Assembly: GCA_026874595.1 (NCBI GenBank)
Contig: CM049314.1
Location: forward strand, 31,385,729 to 31,449,728
Reading direction: 5' to 3'
Source: Sipunculus nudus
Lineage: Eukaryota; Annelida; Sipuncula; Golfingiida; Sipunculidae
Length of the DNA: 64,000 nucleotides
Positions 47,630 through 61,419 of the stretch are shown piece by piece. The notes beneath the pieces were generated by a model. That model did no database searches and was not told where the DNA came from. It saw only the letters and a list, made by a program, of their open reading frames with translations. Made by a program: the position numbers and the translations under genes. Positions within the stretch are counted from its first letter, which is position 1. Each line of letters opens with the position of its first letter.

Positions 47630-47854
47630 ATTCTTGGCAGTATGGACCTCTGTAGCCTGGTTTACGAAAACATCGTCAATTTTCAGATGAGCATTTTTCT
47701 GTATTTTCACAATGGAGCGAACACGACGGTTTACATCGCTGTCCGTACCAGCCAGCTTTACACTTACATGTGCCACTTGCTGCATCACAAATGTCCATGC
47801 AATGATTTGAACATTGATGTTTACAGTCGTGCCCCCAGTGGCCTTACATACAGT
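47630..47854 (-). pseudogene. G2: EGF exon e2 with two stops
   Basis: 225 nt. TAA follows DCM, and TGA stands where the intact copy has Gly in NGRC. The donor is weakened to GTTTAA. Confidence 0.8.
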
Positions 47855-48327
47855 CTGTTACGGTAAATATTTTAAGATGAGCAAATGCATCCCATTAGAA
47901 TAGTCATCTTTGTAATTTATATTGCACATTTAAGTTGTATAAATGTGAAAAATACCTTGATAAAAATCCTGATACCTAAATCTTACTTTTGGCCTAGAGT
48001 ACCGCTTAGCATGCCTTCAATTTCTAACATGAACTTCTGTGTGGCCTGTACATATTGTATGATTTTCAAGAAATAGTTCGTGTCTATATTTGTCCGTACA
48101 TTAAAATGGCCTCGGTGTAACTTTATCTGGAGGCGTTATACATTATCCATTTATATTAACTAATATCAACTATATCTTCAAAGAGTCATTCTCTAGGGTT
48201 ACCCATTTTATATTGTTGTCTATATCCTAGTCTCCTAGTTCTAAAGCCTTTTAAGCCATACCGCACAGGAGTAGCATACCAACAGAGCATCAAACAGGTT
48301 AATATTAAACAAAATGAGAGATAATAC

Positions 48328-48458
48328 CTTTCTTACACCAGCGGCCATATTTGCCGGGAGTGCATCCATTTTGGCATATTCCATTCGCGTTACACTGCTT
48401 ACTGTAACAGTTGCTGCAGATTGTCCGACATTCTGGGCCATATCTTCCAACAGGACAC
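48328..48458 (-). pseudogene. G2: EGF exon e1, intact reading
   Basis: The best-preserved e1: 131 nt, acceptor TTATAAG, donor GTATTA, 43 codons reading CPVGRYGPECRTICSNCYSK, then QCNANGICQNGC and TPGKYGRWCKK. The exon is open; the gene around it is broken. Confidence 0.7.
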
Positions 48459-49109
48459 CTTATAAATAAATATTTAAAAAATATGGCATATTTTTGCACT
48501 ATGTGTCCGTGTCGAGATGATTTGCCTTCTGAAAATACTTAATATATCACATTAGGTTTTTTAAACATAAAGTTTGTATAGTTTTTATAATGTTTGTCTT
48601 CCATATCAATGAAACAGTTATTGAAAATGTGGATCACTACTGGTGAAGAACGTTGACCAGTCGTAAATATTGCTTTGCTTCCAATACAAAATTATTACTA
48701 CTCCACCTATTCGAATGATTTTCAACATTTTCTTCATATTCATATTTACTTTTTTTCATGGAGAAAAAAGTATTTACTCACCTTTTCAGAAGTAGGAGGC
48801 AAACTTCCGAAAAAGAAGCCAAAACGAGGAAATGAACTATACACCTGGACATATTTTGTTATTCGAGTTATTTAATTGTCATTTGGTTGGATAAAGCGCC
48901 AGTCAAGTATATTAATTCACCAGTATAGAACAAGCATGTAGGGAATAAGCCATCTATCTTAACTATAAGGCAAGTGGTTATTTCAGCGGCATATATGTTG
49001 TTACTAAACAATGTATTGACTATCTTCCGGGTTATTAAATAATCAAATTAAACACTATTGCGCTACACTACTTGGGGCAATTATGGAGCAGTTAGAAGAT
49101 ATCCGCAAG

Positions 49110-49560
49110 ATCTGTGTATCACTGGATTTGTATGAGCATTCCTTTTTTAATGATGATAAATATGATCATATACACGGGAACAAGAAGAAATTATGTGCAT
49201 ATATGTTACCCCTACCCCTAAACTAAGAGATAGCTTGAACAATGAATTTCCAAGCCGATTGGGTCAGAGAAGCCTATAGCGCTCAGGAAATTTTCATTAC
49301 CCAATAGCTGGCCGTTCTAAGGTGTCCTTTACGCATAACAAGGTGTTACCTACAAATAAATGGAGCAAACGCCCTGTTAATCTCCTTGTTACAAACCAAA
49401 TACTCAATTTTATAGCTATATCTGGAATGACTTTGTGCCAGTGTATGGGCAGTATTACCTTGTAAATCTTATAATATATAAACATTGCATAATTTGGACC
49501 CCATTAAATTGTAACAAAATTAGCTATATTATAATTACTGTTTGAACAGAGGAAATGAAA
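49110..49560. repeat. Left arm of diverged inverted repeat (G2)
   Basis: Inverted relative to about 51,300-51,815. No AT microsatellite at its edge, unlike G3 and G5. Confidence 0.55.
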
Positions 49561-51299
49561 TATTTAAATTCTGATATTGAGTAGGTAGAGAGTTACACCC
49601 AAACACTTTATTTCTTTATTATCTTCTGCATTTAAGTTACCACACATGGTAGCAATAACATGGTTTGAACCCTGAACTTCCTGGAACCTCAGAAGTAGGA
49701 ATAGGGATCTAAACTCCACAGTATTACTCCACAAACAAAACAGTACCTGTATTGTAAATAACTGAGACGTTTCTCCACAAGCTCCTTCAAATACTTCTAT
49801 AAATCAAGTGAAACAAGAGAGTGTGAAGTCAACAACATTTTATCAGGAAGAAATCGGAATTACCAACATATTGGTGTATTTTGCTTCCTTTTGATTAAAA
49901 TATTAAAATATATAGTCTTTTGATATGACGAATTAAAATGTCTTTTTAGAACCAACTTTAAAAAGACAATCCTTTGGTAGAGCCATTGTGTTCCCTTATG
50001 GTTAATTGAATTTAGAATCTATTACTAGGGATATCAATATATAACTGGATGATTATTCATATATTGATTATTGTTCATTAGTTCACTAAGAGCTAACTTA
50101 ATAAGATTTTGAGTATTACTGCGCTTTTGTCCACTTGAATCAGGTTTCTGTATGAGCTCTACCCCAATGATAAATTTATAGACTCCGTTCTGCAAAGAGC
50201 TGGAGAAAGTCTGACTTGGTGAAATAAATATATTCATATTTGAGACATAATAATTACATCATATATTATAAAGTTATGATTTAGATATATGACAGCAAAT
50301 CAATCCAGTGAGATTAAACCGACAATAAAATCAGATATGGTATAGTATATGGTATTATCTGATGAACATAAGAAATAAGAGGCAAAGTCCAAAACGTTCT
50401 TGATTGAACGCACTGATGGCTCTGTTCTAGACTGTGGATATGTGTATCAGAGTGTTGGATATACCATGTTTAGAATGTCAAATGAAGATATGCAAGGATT
50501 TGTTGCTGATTCAATGGCATTGTTGAGGCTTTTAATTTGGAAATAATCAAATAAAGCATGATTATGTATAAATATATAAAAGTAAAAAATAAAGTAAGTA
50601 CAGGTGTTTTGTTGATTTTAAGGGTCGAGACTTAAAACAGATAACTATTTAGGGAAATACACTGAGGAACAATGAGCAGTGCTTAAAATTTTAAAATTTT
50701 TTAAAGCATTATAATAGCATATATGTGAAAAACGTCATGTTATTTTCATTCTGGGGATTTTGATCATTACCATGAACAAACCAGCACCATGTATGATATT
50801 ATTTTCTTGTACCTTAAGTTATGAAACAAAATGCACTTTGTACGTTGGTAAAGCTGATTTTTCTGATGTAAATTTGTCACTTCATTCAGTTATTTCAGAT
50901 GATTTGCAGAAACACTTGAAGAAGCAAATGTGCTACTTACAACACAGTAGAGCTAAATGAGACGTATTAAATATAAATTACACTTTCAAATTGTGAAGTT
51001 CAAGGAAATGAGAGATAAGACGCCTTAATTGATACTTGAGGGTAGTGAGAGCCATCTAAGCACTTTTGATCTTCTTGCAGTTTAGGATCATATATTTTAT
51101 TAATAAATTATATCAATAGATAGTTCCTGCAAATTCAATCACTCCAAGATCTTATTCTTATAATGAGATTTTCAGGGTTTACGCAAAAAACACGGTTAAA
51201 ATGCATTTGAGTTTTAATATCGTGTTGATAATGCATATTTTGGGATTCTTATCAAAATGCATTTATGCTGTTGGTGCTAAAGAAGTCAAAAATCAATAA

Positions 51300-51722
51300 T
51301 ATATCTGAATATTGCAAATATGACTTTGGTATATTGAGTAATATTTTTTTTAAAAGAGAGTTTATTTTCCTGGAAATAAATTCAGGATTTTAGGGTATCG
51401 ATTCCCCTGAGCAAAACAGTAATTGTAAAAAAGTAATGTTCTTCCAATTATATTTGTATCAAAATTATGCAATGATAATACATAATAGTTTAGTTTTAAT
51501 ATGGTACTATTGTCCATATACTGGCGCAAAGTTAGAACATGTTTATTTGGTTTGGAAAAAGGGAATTCACTGGGTGGTTGCTCCATTGAAACACGTTGTG
51601 ATGGGTAAAGGACACCTTAAAACCACCAGCTAGTGAGATCATGAAACTTCCATGAGCACCATAGGCTTCCCTGGCCCATGGCCTTGGCAGTTAATGCTTC
51701 AAACTATCTAGTATCTTGTTTT

Positions 51723-51763
<41 letters not shown>

Positions 51764-51815
51764 CATATCTATTATCATTGGATTAGGAATGCCAATACAA
51801 ATCCGATGATACTAA
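51300..51815. repeat. Right arm of diverged inverted repeat (G2)
   Basis: Same orientation as the right arms of G3, G4 and G5, with an AT microsatellite (51,727-51,761) inserted. Confidence 0.55.
51727..51761. repeat. (AT)n microsatellite
   Basis: Pure AT run within the right arm. Confidence 0.95.
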
Positions 51816-54234
51816 GATCTTGGAGATATGTGAGATTTGCAAAAGCTATGGCGTAAAAGACAAAGTGAGGACGATTTTTCTTAACATATATTTCACTTGC
51901 AACTCCATGATTGTTTATTATGCCTTATTTTTCATAATTTGGAAATCCAATGTTAAACGAGCATATGCATTTGTGCTGAAAGATGTTTTAAAAATACTCA
52001 AACAGGTTTTACCTAAATCCTTAAAATAATCCTTTCATAGAATGCTATCTGGCAAAATGTAAATATTTCAGAAATATTAAGGGGTTAGGGGTACGTATGT
52101 GGCCAAAATAAATTACACACGTTATTTCTTTTAGTCTATATTATAAAATAAACATTTACAAAACATTGATGCAAAGTAACTAAACAATAGAAAAAAAAAT
52201 ATTTTTAACAGGAATTTGTTTTGTTTCAATTAATCATGTTTGGTATTGGGATTTAAAAGAAAGGTTAGCCGGCATATTTTGACATTGCAGCATATAAATA
52301 ATCTGTCAACAATTAAATTTGCCAGGGGTCACATTTTAATAACAAACAAATTTAAATTTTCCACTTATATATTATTTATTACTTTCTACTAATATTACAT
52401 TACCAAAGAGGTTTATTTAGTTGAAAATAAAAGACTTGATATATATGACTATATTGAATCAATATAAAAGTCAATTTCAAGAAAACAAAATCTGAATTTT
52501 TTTTTATAAAAGTCAAATTATTTACCTGATATCTATTCATATATATCAATATTTACAAGTGTGGACATCCCATTTTTATTGAAACCCCTACTAGCCCAGA
52601 TATCCATAGGCTGAATTTGATGATCATGCGGTTCACTAGAAAAAAATATAGAGTTAAAAAAAGTTTAACTTTGGCTAAGATTTGCGTTATTGTTATAACA
52701 TACATAACAACTAATAACTTTCAGTGTTGACAAAATGCTGACTGTATTTTAAGTATGAAGATAGCCCGGGAGACATCGTGTGTATACAGTGAATTAGAAA
52801 TGTGTAGCTCTTAAAATGCATAATTAAATGTGTAAATTTCTTTTCAACTGGTTTGCATGGTCTGGTTCACTGTCAAATATAAATGTAATAAATTATACAA
52901 TATTGCCCTTATTGCAAGCGTGAACATCGCATTTTTATTGAACCCTTGCTAGAAAACCTTGAGGAAAAATGCCAATGGTTCATAGGCGTCACAGTCTGAA
53001 AAATATTAGATATTTCAGTTCTAGGGGGCTCCCGCACACCCAGACCCCTTCCTCCTATGCCTATGTATTAATTTATGTTTAATTGTACAACAGAAATGAC
53101 ACAGTTCTGTAGACTTACTTTAATATATTATACATGCAAAACTTTATATTTTGTCACTTTTTCTTTCTCTCTGCCCCTCTTTCCTAATGACCATGCAGTT
53201 GGAGTGGCAGAATTACATGACTTTTCTTAGCCTATATTTAAGATATTGTCAAAATAATTACGGCTGTATACGAAGCGGGCATAAAAGTTATACGGTACTT
53301 TTAAGTACTACCACCAAGCGTTGAATGTAAAGGAACGTGCATATTTATCTATATGCTGCAGGGGTAAAAATCAAACTAAATGACAGTAAAGCATTGCACA
53401 GTTTGAATAAAAGAAACCCACATATTTAGTATAATCCCCTAGTCAGCTACAGTATATATGCACGTGAATCGAAGAATAACAAAAACAAAAATTGACAGTA
53501 ATTATGAAAGGTGAGGGGGATGGGGTGTATTCTTGAATATGCCACTGATACCAGTAACCTAAACGACACGTTTATTAATTCATAATCAGATACGTTATAT
53601 GGAATACCAACAGTTTGTATGAAACGTAGTTCTTAGAAAAATCATGGAAAATTAGATTTACTGTTTTATGATACTTGTATGCATCATGAAATCGACAGCA
53701 CGTGCACTCACCAGACTTATTATCCAAGTCGTGAAAAAAAAATAGATAAATAACATAAATATAATACGAAGTTAATATATCACTAAATATACAACAAAAT
53801 TGATTTGAATGAATTGTAAACTGACGACGAAATAATGGCTAATTCCTCTCCTGTATTCTGAAAATCCTATCTCAGAATAAGTGATTAACATTTAAATGAT
53901 CAAGTTATTTGATAAGTTACATTTTCATTGTTTTTGGTTGCCAAATGATAAGATTACAGATGACGGCCCTCATTGTTTCCCTTTAATTTCAACAGGTAGC
54001 GCTGGCCAGTAATATTGTGACAAATTGACCGTACTAACAATGCAGAGGGCTGCTCAGAGGGCAAAATAAATATTGCAAGATTTCTGTTTCACGTTCACCT
54101 TGTTTTTACTGTTGTTCACTTGCTCTTTTATCGTAAAGAATTGCTAACATTTTTTAATCGAACATCCTTAGAAATATAAATTTGTTTGTGAAACAACTTC
54201 TAAATTGGGAAATGATTATTAAAATACTGAGTTA

Positions 54235-54303
54235 TTGACATGGATGGGAGAGTCCAATGTGAAGGGTTTCATCAAGAACAAGACCGTGATATTATAGTGT
54301 CAT
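54235..54303 (-). pseudogene. G2: signal-peptide exon with early stop
   Basis: ATG at 54,301-54,303 followed by ACA CTA TAA. The rest is alignable with the open signal exons. Confidence 0.55.
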
Positions 54304-54512
54304 CATTCTCATTCTTTACCAAAGGAAATGATTCAGAATATAAGTGCACAGGCTATTAGCAATGCTTTATCAACTTTTACTTTACTACAATTAATTGGTT
54401 ATAGAATCATTTGCAAATATACGAGAGAGAACAGTAAATATCCCCTATATTCTGACACACCAAAACATGTGTCGGACCAGGGACCAGGAAATTTAAGTGA
54501 GAGAACATATAA

Positions 54513-54520
54513 TTTATATA
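54513..54520 (-). promoter_or_regulatory. Putative TATA box of G2
   Basis: Conserved TATATAAA block about 210 bp upstream of the G2 start position. Confidence 0.3.
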
Positions 54521-55257
54521 TAAGGATGCTTTAATGTATAACTATCTTTATCTATTTCCCTATGGTTAAAAGAATATAAATAATTGTTAACCATTTTAAA
54601 TAAGCGCTTTCTCTTTTTTTATCCTACCAATGTGGTTTTACAACCCCTTTAGTATGATCTGGTTGCTGTATATTGTCATTGCCTCACATAATAATACTGT
54701 AGGATAAATAAATTTGCATTTCACGAGTCCGGTTGCAATTTATCACATACCTTAGCTCTTTGTATAGTGATAAGAACAGAAAATGTCGAACAGTAATTTT
54801 CTTAAACTGGATCAGTTATCAAGATGCATGCAATCGCCAGGAAATCAATGGAAGAATCGTCCTCCCATCCCTGCAAAGGAACGATAATGGGCCAGCGTCT
54901 GACGTTGTAAGACCCTGGAAATAAGGTCAAGGATAAAAATGAAAAAATAAAGATGCAAATCTGCAAAATAGAATAATATTTGCCAAACGTATTAATGATA
55001 CAAACAGCCGAATCATTTCAATGTCATTTCGTGCACTTAATCAGAAGGGCCCCTTTTTCTATTCAATTACTCTAGTTTTTATTCTGCAGAGTAGAAGGTG
55101 AAAGACATTTTATTTTGTAGCAGATATAGTGTATTTCTTTATGAAAAATAAGAGTTATCAACAAACGTTTCTTGGTAACATTCTCTGTCCACAATTTTCC
55201 CATAAAAAGTAAGTTGCAGCTGAAATTTCCGATTCTCCGGTATTTCGAGCCTCTTGA

Positions 55258-55289
55258 TCAATCCAATGATAGGCTGGATTCTAGGTAAC
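55258..55289 (-). pseudogene. G1: last exon, truncated by insertion
   Basis: Starts as in G4 (RYLESSLSLD), then TGA. About 80 bp absent from G2 and G4 is inserted at this point, and homology resumes near 55,190. Confidence 0.6.
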
Positions 55290-55577
55290 CTACAAGTAAA
55301 AATTTACAAATTCAAAATTATTAACGTATTTTGATGGCTCGGTTGCTGATGATTTTTATCTCGTTCATTCTGCTAAATTTCTATGTATTTATAAGATTGT
55401 CACGCAGCTGAGTCTAAACGGCATTTATATATTATAATTTACAAAGATCTCTTGAGAAAATAAAAGGATAACATATAAGCAAAATGTTGTTATTAAAATT
55501 TTTGTATGTTCAACAGACATTTGCATTTATTTATAAAACACGATAAATCTGTGTAAACAATATCGCAAAATACATAC

Positions 55578-55621
55578 GATGAGCCGCTTTAACTGCAATA
55601 TGTTCACGAACTCTCCATGCT
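55578..55621 (-). pseudogene. G1: 44-nt cytoplasmic microexon, open
   Basis: Reads RAWRVREHIAVKAAH. Both splice sites are intact although the gene is dead. Confidence 0.65.
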
Positions 55622-55826
55622 CTGCTGATTTAAGATAATTTTTATCTCGATTATAGCTTTATGAAAGAGGATATAACTTTAAAAGGTCGGAGTATTCTGA
55701 TAATATTATGTCTTTAATTATATTACTTTTTCATCATTCCAAAAATATCGCACTTATACTTTCATGGTTTGTATCGTTATTGCGCCAATTTCAGTTGTGC
55801 ATATTGTAACGTGAGTGTTATATTAC

Positions 55827-55959
55827 CTGATCATATCCAATACAACACAATCAGAAGGAGACAAACATAATCAAAACATAGCGTCATGTAGAGACACAGC
55901 TGCTTTTACATATGTGGAATATCCGTTAGTTTCCAAGTCAGTTTCATTGGTGATAAACT
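55827..55959 (-). pseudogene. G1: transmembrane exon, frameshifted
   Basis: Begins FITNETDLETNGYSTY, but TGA follows HDAMF and indels destroy the membrane span. 133 nt instead of 130. Confidence 0.75.
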
Positions 55960-56296
55960 CTAAAATAAATAATACTAAACTATACTAATACGCACTATGC
56001 ATTTGTGCTGTATCATCCTGGACATTATGACAAAAAAAATTCTATATTGAATACAAAGAATCTTTCCTGAACCATCGTGTTTTATTACATGAAGCCTAAG
56101 TGACTAGCACTTGAATTTAATCCAAGAACTGGTATTCAAGACTCAGTTTATGCATACAATACAGGTAAATGAAAGTGAATTGTGCTATTTATTAATTTTC
56201 ATTAAAAAATAATATCCATCCCGTACTCACACATAAAGGGATAATGTTAATAAATATCACATAAAGAATTAAACATTGGCATGAACCATCAAGATT

Positions 56297-56427
56297 TTAA
56301 TCCGTCCTTGAATTCTTCGCCTCATTGGTGTTTCCAAAACTACTGATGCTCCCTGAGGAAGTTGTATTGCAGTATCTACGAGAACTATTGACAACCCTAT
56401 TCTCCAAGGTCACATGCCGATCGGTAT
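56297..56427 (-). pseudogene. G1: stalk exon without donor
   Basis: Reads TDRHVTLENRVVNSSRRYC, then runs to TAA because the GTATGA donor has become GATTAA. Confidence 0.65.
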
Positions 56428-57345
56428 CTAGGTAAGCACTGAAACATGCATTGTCTTCCGTATTTTTTCCTTAGCTTAAGTTTCAATATTTAAATCTTTT
56501 GTTTATGGAATAATTTGCTTCTATGAAAAAAATATAAAACTGACAATTCCGTATAATAAATGTCACAGTGGAGTTTATATACTCCCGGAAGACTAGAAAC
56601 CCTACATATCTGCAGAAAGAGATCACGGTTGGCAACACGTATTTGTCAGAATCTAGTAGAAGTCGCGGTGGTATTCGCAGCTGGAGGAACTGATTCTATA
56701 TTCAGACAAATTCCAATTGCTTTTGAAATGTTACTGTAAACAGTTTACTGCATATCTGTAGCACAACATGATCTTCAAATAATGATCATATCACAGTTAA
56801 CACAGCCATTTGCATCAAGAAAATTAATCAAATATTCATCGCCTTTTCATACAATATATTCTATGTAAAATGAATATTATTTAAGCAGAAATAATCATTC
56901 GTGTTCATAATATTAAACTTTAAAACATTTTAAACATTTAAACTATATTGGCCTAAAACTATATTTGAAACAGGTTGGGAGCACAAGGTTTCTTTTTTTT
57001 CAAGTTTATTTTATTAGTTTATTTTTTTTCATTTGAGTCAGGAAATTTGTTTAATGACTACTCAATTGTTTTTTTTGTGGATAACATTTTTTTTGTATCA
57101 GCCCCAATCGTGTATAAAAGCAGGATGTAAGTTTATCTTTGAAAAGATAATGATTATGATTTCAACTATTTTAAAATATTTTCTTGTTACAGGAAACGCC
57201 CTCCATTTTTTTATGCCGGCTAATCTAAGTATATGTACATTTGATGAAATCGGTTCCGGTTTCGTGCAATTTGACAAGGCAGGATCACACCGTTCTCTTC
57301 AGTTAATATTATTTTTTGTACCCTGGTGACTACTGCACTTGCAAG

Positions 57346-57540
57346 ACCTGGGTGTTTAATCGTATCCATTGCTGGTACAAACTATGACCGTTGGACACGA
57401 TCTTCCCTTTAACCCTGCAAAGTGCTGACCCTGGATGGGGACCGACCGTACAAAATCTCATCGCCTTGACTTAGATTCGAACTCGAAATCCACTAAATTT
57501 GAGTCCCGAGCTCTATCCCTGAGCCATAGAAGCTTGTCTA
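57346..57540 (-). mobile_element. tRNA-derived SINE, copy in G1
   Basis: The cleanest head of the five: TGGCTCAGGGATAGAGC as A-box region with a matched D-stem, and GAGTTCGAATCTA as B box. Confidence 0.75.
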
Positions 57541-57793
57541 CAATATGCATTTGGTCTTCTTGTGGAGATCCAAATGAATCTCGAACTGTACAATTTCCAA
57601 TCCTACTGGCATCTCTACTGTGACATTTACATGTAATAAAATAATGTGAACCACCATTGTTAATTAAACTGGCATTAGATACGCAAGTTTCTGTTGCATC
57701 GTACGGCACATTAGGTCCAAATGTGAATATATATTCAGTTTATTTTTACCACATAGATTACTATCATGCAAAACACATTAAATTTAAACGTAC

Positions 57794-58015
57794 GTATGCT
57801 GCAATCTGGAGGTTAGTAGCCATCCTTACACGTACACCTGCCAAGTGTGTCACATGAACTTCTGTTCCGGCAGTTGTCAGAACATTTAGATTTACATTTG
57901 ATACCAAACCAACCAGGTCTGCAAGAACAAGCCCCATTCTTAACTTTGCAGGCTCCGGCACATTCATCTGAACACTTTACGGTACAAACAGGGCCCCATG
58001 ATCCAGGGAGGCAAT
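57794..58015 (-). pseudogene. G1: EGF exon e4 with nonsense change
   Basis: 222 nt. Opens DCLPGSWGPVCTVKC and reads well to TCKDGY, then TAA where G4 has Gln. Splice sites present (donor GTACGT). Confidence 0.8.
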
Positions 58016-58032
58016 CTATGAAGAAGGGAGGC

Positions 58033-58217
58033 AAATCGTCCGGTTTCAGATGTGCATGATTCTATCTTTTTACAATATTGTGAACACGGCAGTTGACATC
58101 TCTTTCCGTACTAACCAGTTTTGCATTTACATGTTTCACTCGCGGAGTCACAGTTGTCCTTGCAGTGTTTTGAGCATTCATGTTTACAGTCGTGTCCCCA
58201 GTGACCTGGCTTACTGT
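58033..58217 (-). pseudogene. G1: EGF exon e2, truncated and fused to e4 intron
   Basis: Starts DSKPGHWGHDCKHEC after an ACAG acceptor. TAG replaces Trp in TGWYG. Its 3' end runs, after ETGR, straight into the intron just before e4, so the end of e2, all of e3 and two introns are deleted. Confidence 0.75.
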
Positions 58218-58641
58218 CTGTAACAGTCAAGACTTAAAGATGAGTAAATTCTTCCTACCATAATAGCCCTCTTTGTAATATGGCACTCATACTTGAGTTG
58301 TCAATACATGTGGTAAACACCATGATACAATTCTTAACACTTAACTGTTAGTTGTGAACTATTGTACCGCATATCATTCCCTCAATGTCTAACATGAACT
58401 TATGTCTGTAGCTTTGTTTGTGTTTTTGTTTGTACATTAAAAAGGGCTTGGTTTACTAATATCTGGAGGCATTGAACAAACTGTTTTTATATTAACTTTT
58501 GTCTTTTTGATTTCTTTCACCAGAGTGAACCATATATTCTTTTTTTCCGTTATTATATATCTTTGTTAAACCGCGTTACAGTAGCAGTCCCATAGAGAAT
58601 GAGACTGGTTCTCATTATACAAAAAAATAATATCATAATAC

Positions 58642-58771
58642 CTTTCTACACAAGTAGGCATACTTGCAGGGAATGCAACCAAGTTGACATATTCCACTCT
58701 GATTACACTGCTTTCTATAACACTAACTGCAGACTGCCCGACATCCTGCTCTGTATCTCCCAGCAGGGCAC
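58642..58771 (-). pseudogene. G1: EGF exon e1 with nonsense change
   Basis: CPAGRYRAGCRAVCS, then TAG where other copies have Asn, then CYRKQCNQSGIC. 130 nt rather than 131. Confidence 0.75.
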
Positions 58772-59569
58772 CTTATAAGTAATGTTGCAAAAGTACGGTG
58801 TATATGTTACCAAATTTGATTGATATGGAATTTAAGTATATATGTTCTATGCTTTGTTTCCATTTCAATGTAACAGTTGATGAAACTGATTTAAAGGTTT
58901 GAAGAAGTTTGACATTAAGAAATCTATTACATTTATTAAATATTATATGTTTATAAAATTGAATAAAACTTATTAATATAAAAGTATGTGAATAGTTGTT
59001 TTTTGTCTTTATGTGCTATTCAAATTAATTGCTACTCGATACATTCAGATGATTTTCAGCATTTACCTAATCTTTAGGCATAATTTCTGAGAGACTCATT
59101 GTAAGTCACCAACGTTAAAATATATTCAATGAAACGAAAGAAAAAAAAACAAAAACAAATATGTTTTACATTATATATGCCATAAGGTAAACAATAGGTA
59201 AATACTTAAACACAATCTTATCCGAAAGAAATGTAATTAACATTTATAGAGAGGCCTTCGATATTTTTTTTTGGGAAAACATTGGTAATAATAACCACCA
59301 TGTTTATCTTTACATCATACACGATTGCTTAAATGGAGCAAACGTATTTTTGTCTGTTCTACTCTGCATTAAATATATGTCCCATTATGATTGATTTTCT
59401 GTGTGTTATCTCCATTTTTTTATGAGAAATATTTCAAACAATTTATGTTAAATCTATAAAACCATTAATATAATATAAAAAAATATATAATTATACTCGA
59501 TTTAATTATGTAGATATGTACATTTTTATGGTCTTTCGTCTCATCCCTCGCTGACGTCTAATTCTTCTC

Positions 59570-59700
59570 AACAACCCGCTGTGCAGTTGATGTCAGAAAG
59601 GTCACAAAACCAGCCGGGTCGGCAGGTACATCTTCCATGTACGTGGTCACATGGTGAGAGACAACCGCAGAAACAACGGTTGCGACAGTGCTGACTAAAG
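59570..59700 (-). pseudogene. G1: EGF-like exon ending in stop
   Basis: Acceptor CCAATTTCAG. Reads FSQHCRNRCFCGCLSPCDHV, then HGRCTCRPGWFCDL, and reaches TGA at its end with no clear donor. Related remnants lie at 21,735 and 25,545. Confidence 0.6.
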
Positions 59701-60317
59701 CTGAAATTGGAACATCATGAAAGAAAATAATAAACAAGCCAATGAGGTTTATTGCAGACTTTGACAAAAGATACACTAATACCGATACATTTCCCCAATA
59801 CAGACCATTCAATTACTTTGTTATTGAAAATATGATGAACACATGCAACATTAATTTATTTCTAAAAGAAAGAAAGAACGAACATACCTTCTAAAAAAAG
59901 CAACGCTTTTTAATGCAGTTTCGATGGCATGAGCATTTCCAAACACTCGTGCATATCAATTTTATTCACCATTTTGTGAATTTAGAAACAACTGTTTATT
60001 TAAAGACAAACTCTTCAGCTTTTGTCATAGTATTTGTGCATACCAATTTAATTCACCATTATTTTTATCTTATATCCTATCAATATCATATTGATATGAA
60101 AAAGATGCAATGATAAAGCAAAAAGACGTTTGCGTACTTTGACATCATGCTAACATGCAAATGATTAAGAACAGATAAAGCATAATATCTGAAAGGGACT
60201 CATTGTAAAGTCACAAACGTTAAAAATATATGCAATAAAACGAAAAAAATACCCAAGTTCTTTTTGTGTGTATGTATGTTTATGACAGAAAGAGAGAAAG
60301 GTAGGTTAACTTCCTAC

Positions 60318-60519
60318 TTTTGACGCAGTTGGTGGGTGCGTAACCAGGGGCACATGTGCAATTCCCAGTGACGTCACACTTCCGATGGCGCTTTAGTTGG
60401 CAGCGTCGTCCGAGCCATCCTTCTTCACATATGGACTCTCCATTTTTCTTTGTTACAGGTACTTACACATCTAGAGGAACAGTTTTGCTTGTCTCGACCC
60501 CAATTTCCATCACGACAGT
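60318..60519 (-). pseudogene. G1: EGF-like exon with 1-nt insertion
   Basis: Acceptor CCCAG and donor GTAGGA. Reads DCRDGNWGRDKQNC and CVSTCNKE. One extra A then shifts the frame, which resumes as GESICEEGWLGRRC and ends TCAPGYAPTNC. At 202 nt it is one base over the phase-1 length. Confidence 0.7.
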
Positions 60520-60779
60520 CTGGGTGTATGAATATAAACATTTCAAATTATTAATCTTTTCTTTAAACAAACAAAAAAGTTTCTTATAGAAAAAAAATGG
60601 AATGGAATACTTAACCCCAAAGTCCGACAATGCTTTATGTTCTGGTGTTTTATGTATAACATATTCGTAACACAAGCGCAACTTCATATATAATTTACAC
60701 ATGCTAACACAATAAATCACTTATCATTTATTTGGTAGGGAATTATTATTATGATTCGATGCAATAGATGCAGGCTGAC

Positions 60780-60977
60780 ACTTGCTTGTGACACATTCAG
60801 GGGTTGGCTATCCAGGTTTACATCGACATGCTCCGTTCTTGGTACACGTTTGTTGTCTTCTGTTTTTACACCTCTACACCGTCCACCACAGACCTGCACT
60901 CTCCGTATACCGCACCACAAGCACCTGCACAGCCCGCTGAACACCGCTAACTACCACCCTGTTCCCAACGACTGCGG
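60780..60977 (-). pseudogene. G1: EGF-like exon with stop and frameshifts
   Basis: Acceptor GCTTGCAG, an early TAG, then RCSAGCAGACGAVYGEC and a later frameshift. Homologue of 22,795-23,014. Confidence 0.65.
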
Positions 60978-61419
60978 CTGCAAGCTTTACCTTTTTTTTA
61001 TTTTCTCTTTCAGAATATTTCCTTTATCATACACACCATTCGTGATGTGCCATGGCTGGTATGATAAAATAATATATTCATAAATTATAACTCATTCATC
61101 TAGGTTTAAGGTTGACCTTAGAATCTAAATAAATATAGGTAATGTTTTGGCATATCATACAGATAAGTTTTATCTTTTTGGACTACTAAATAAATATTGC
61201 TCTGTGTACACTGAAGTAAGCATTGAAAGTTCTTATTATAATATGCTGGTATCTTCATTGTCACGGCAACTTTACAAACAGGAACATCGATCCTTTATTA
61301 AAATATCGTATGAACAATTACTTATACCCTTTGAATGGTTTCGCATTTGCATGGTTATATAAAATTAAACGATAGGAAATTCAATTTAAGCATGGGGCAT
61401 GAGCTCAGTTAGATCTCAC

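Larger units (their letters stand above)
48460..54230. other. Long intron-like region of G2
   Basis: Colinear with the G3/G5 introns but clearly more diverged. It holds both inverted-repeat arms and lacks the 1.3-kb segment. No readable EGF exon. Confidence 0.55.
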
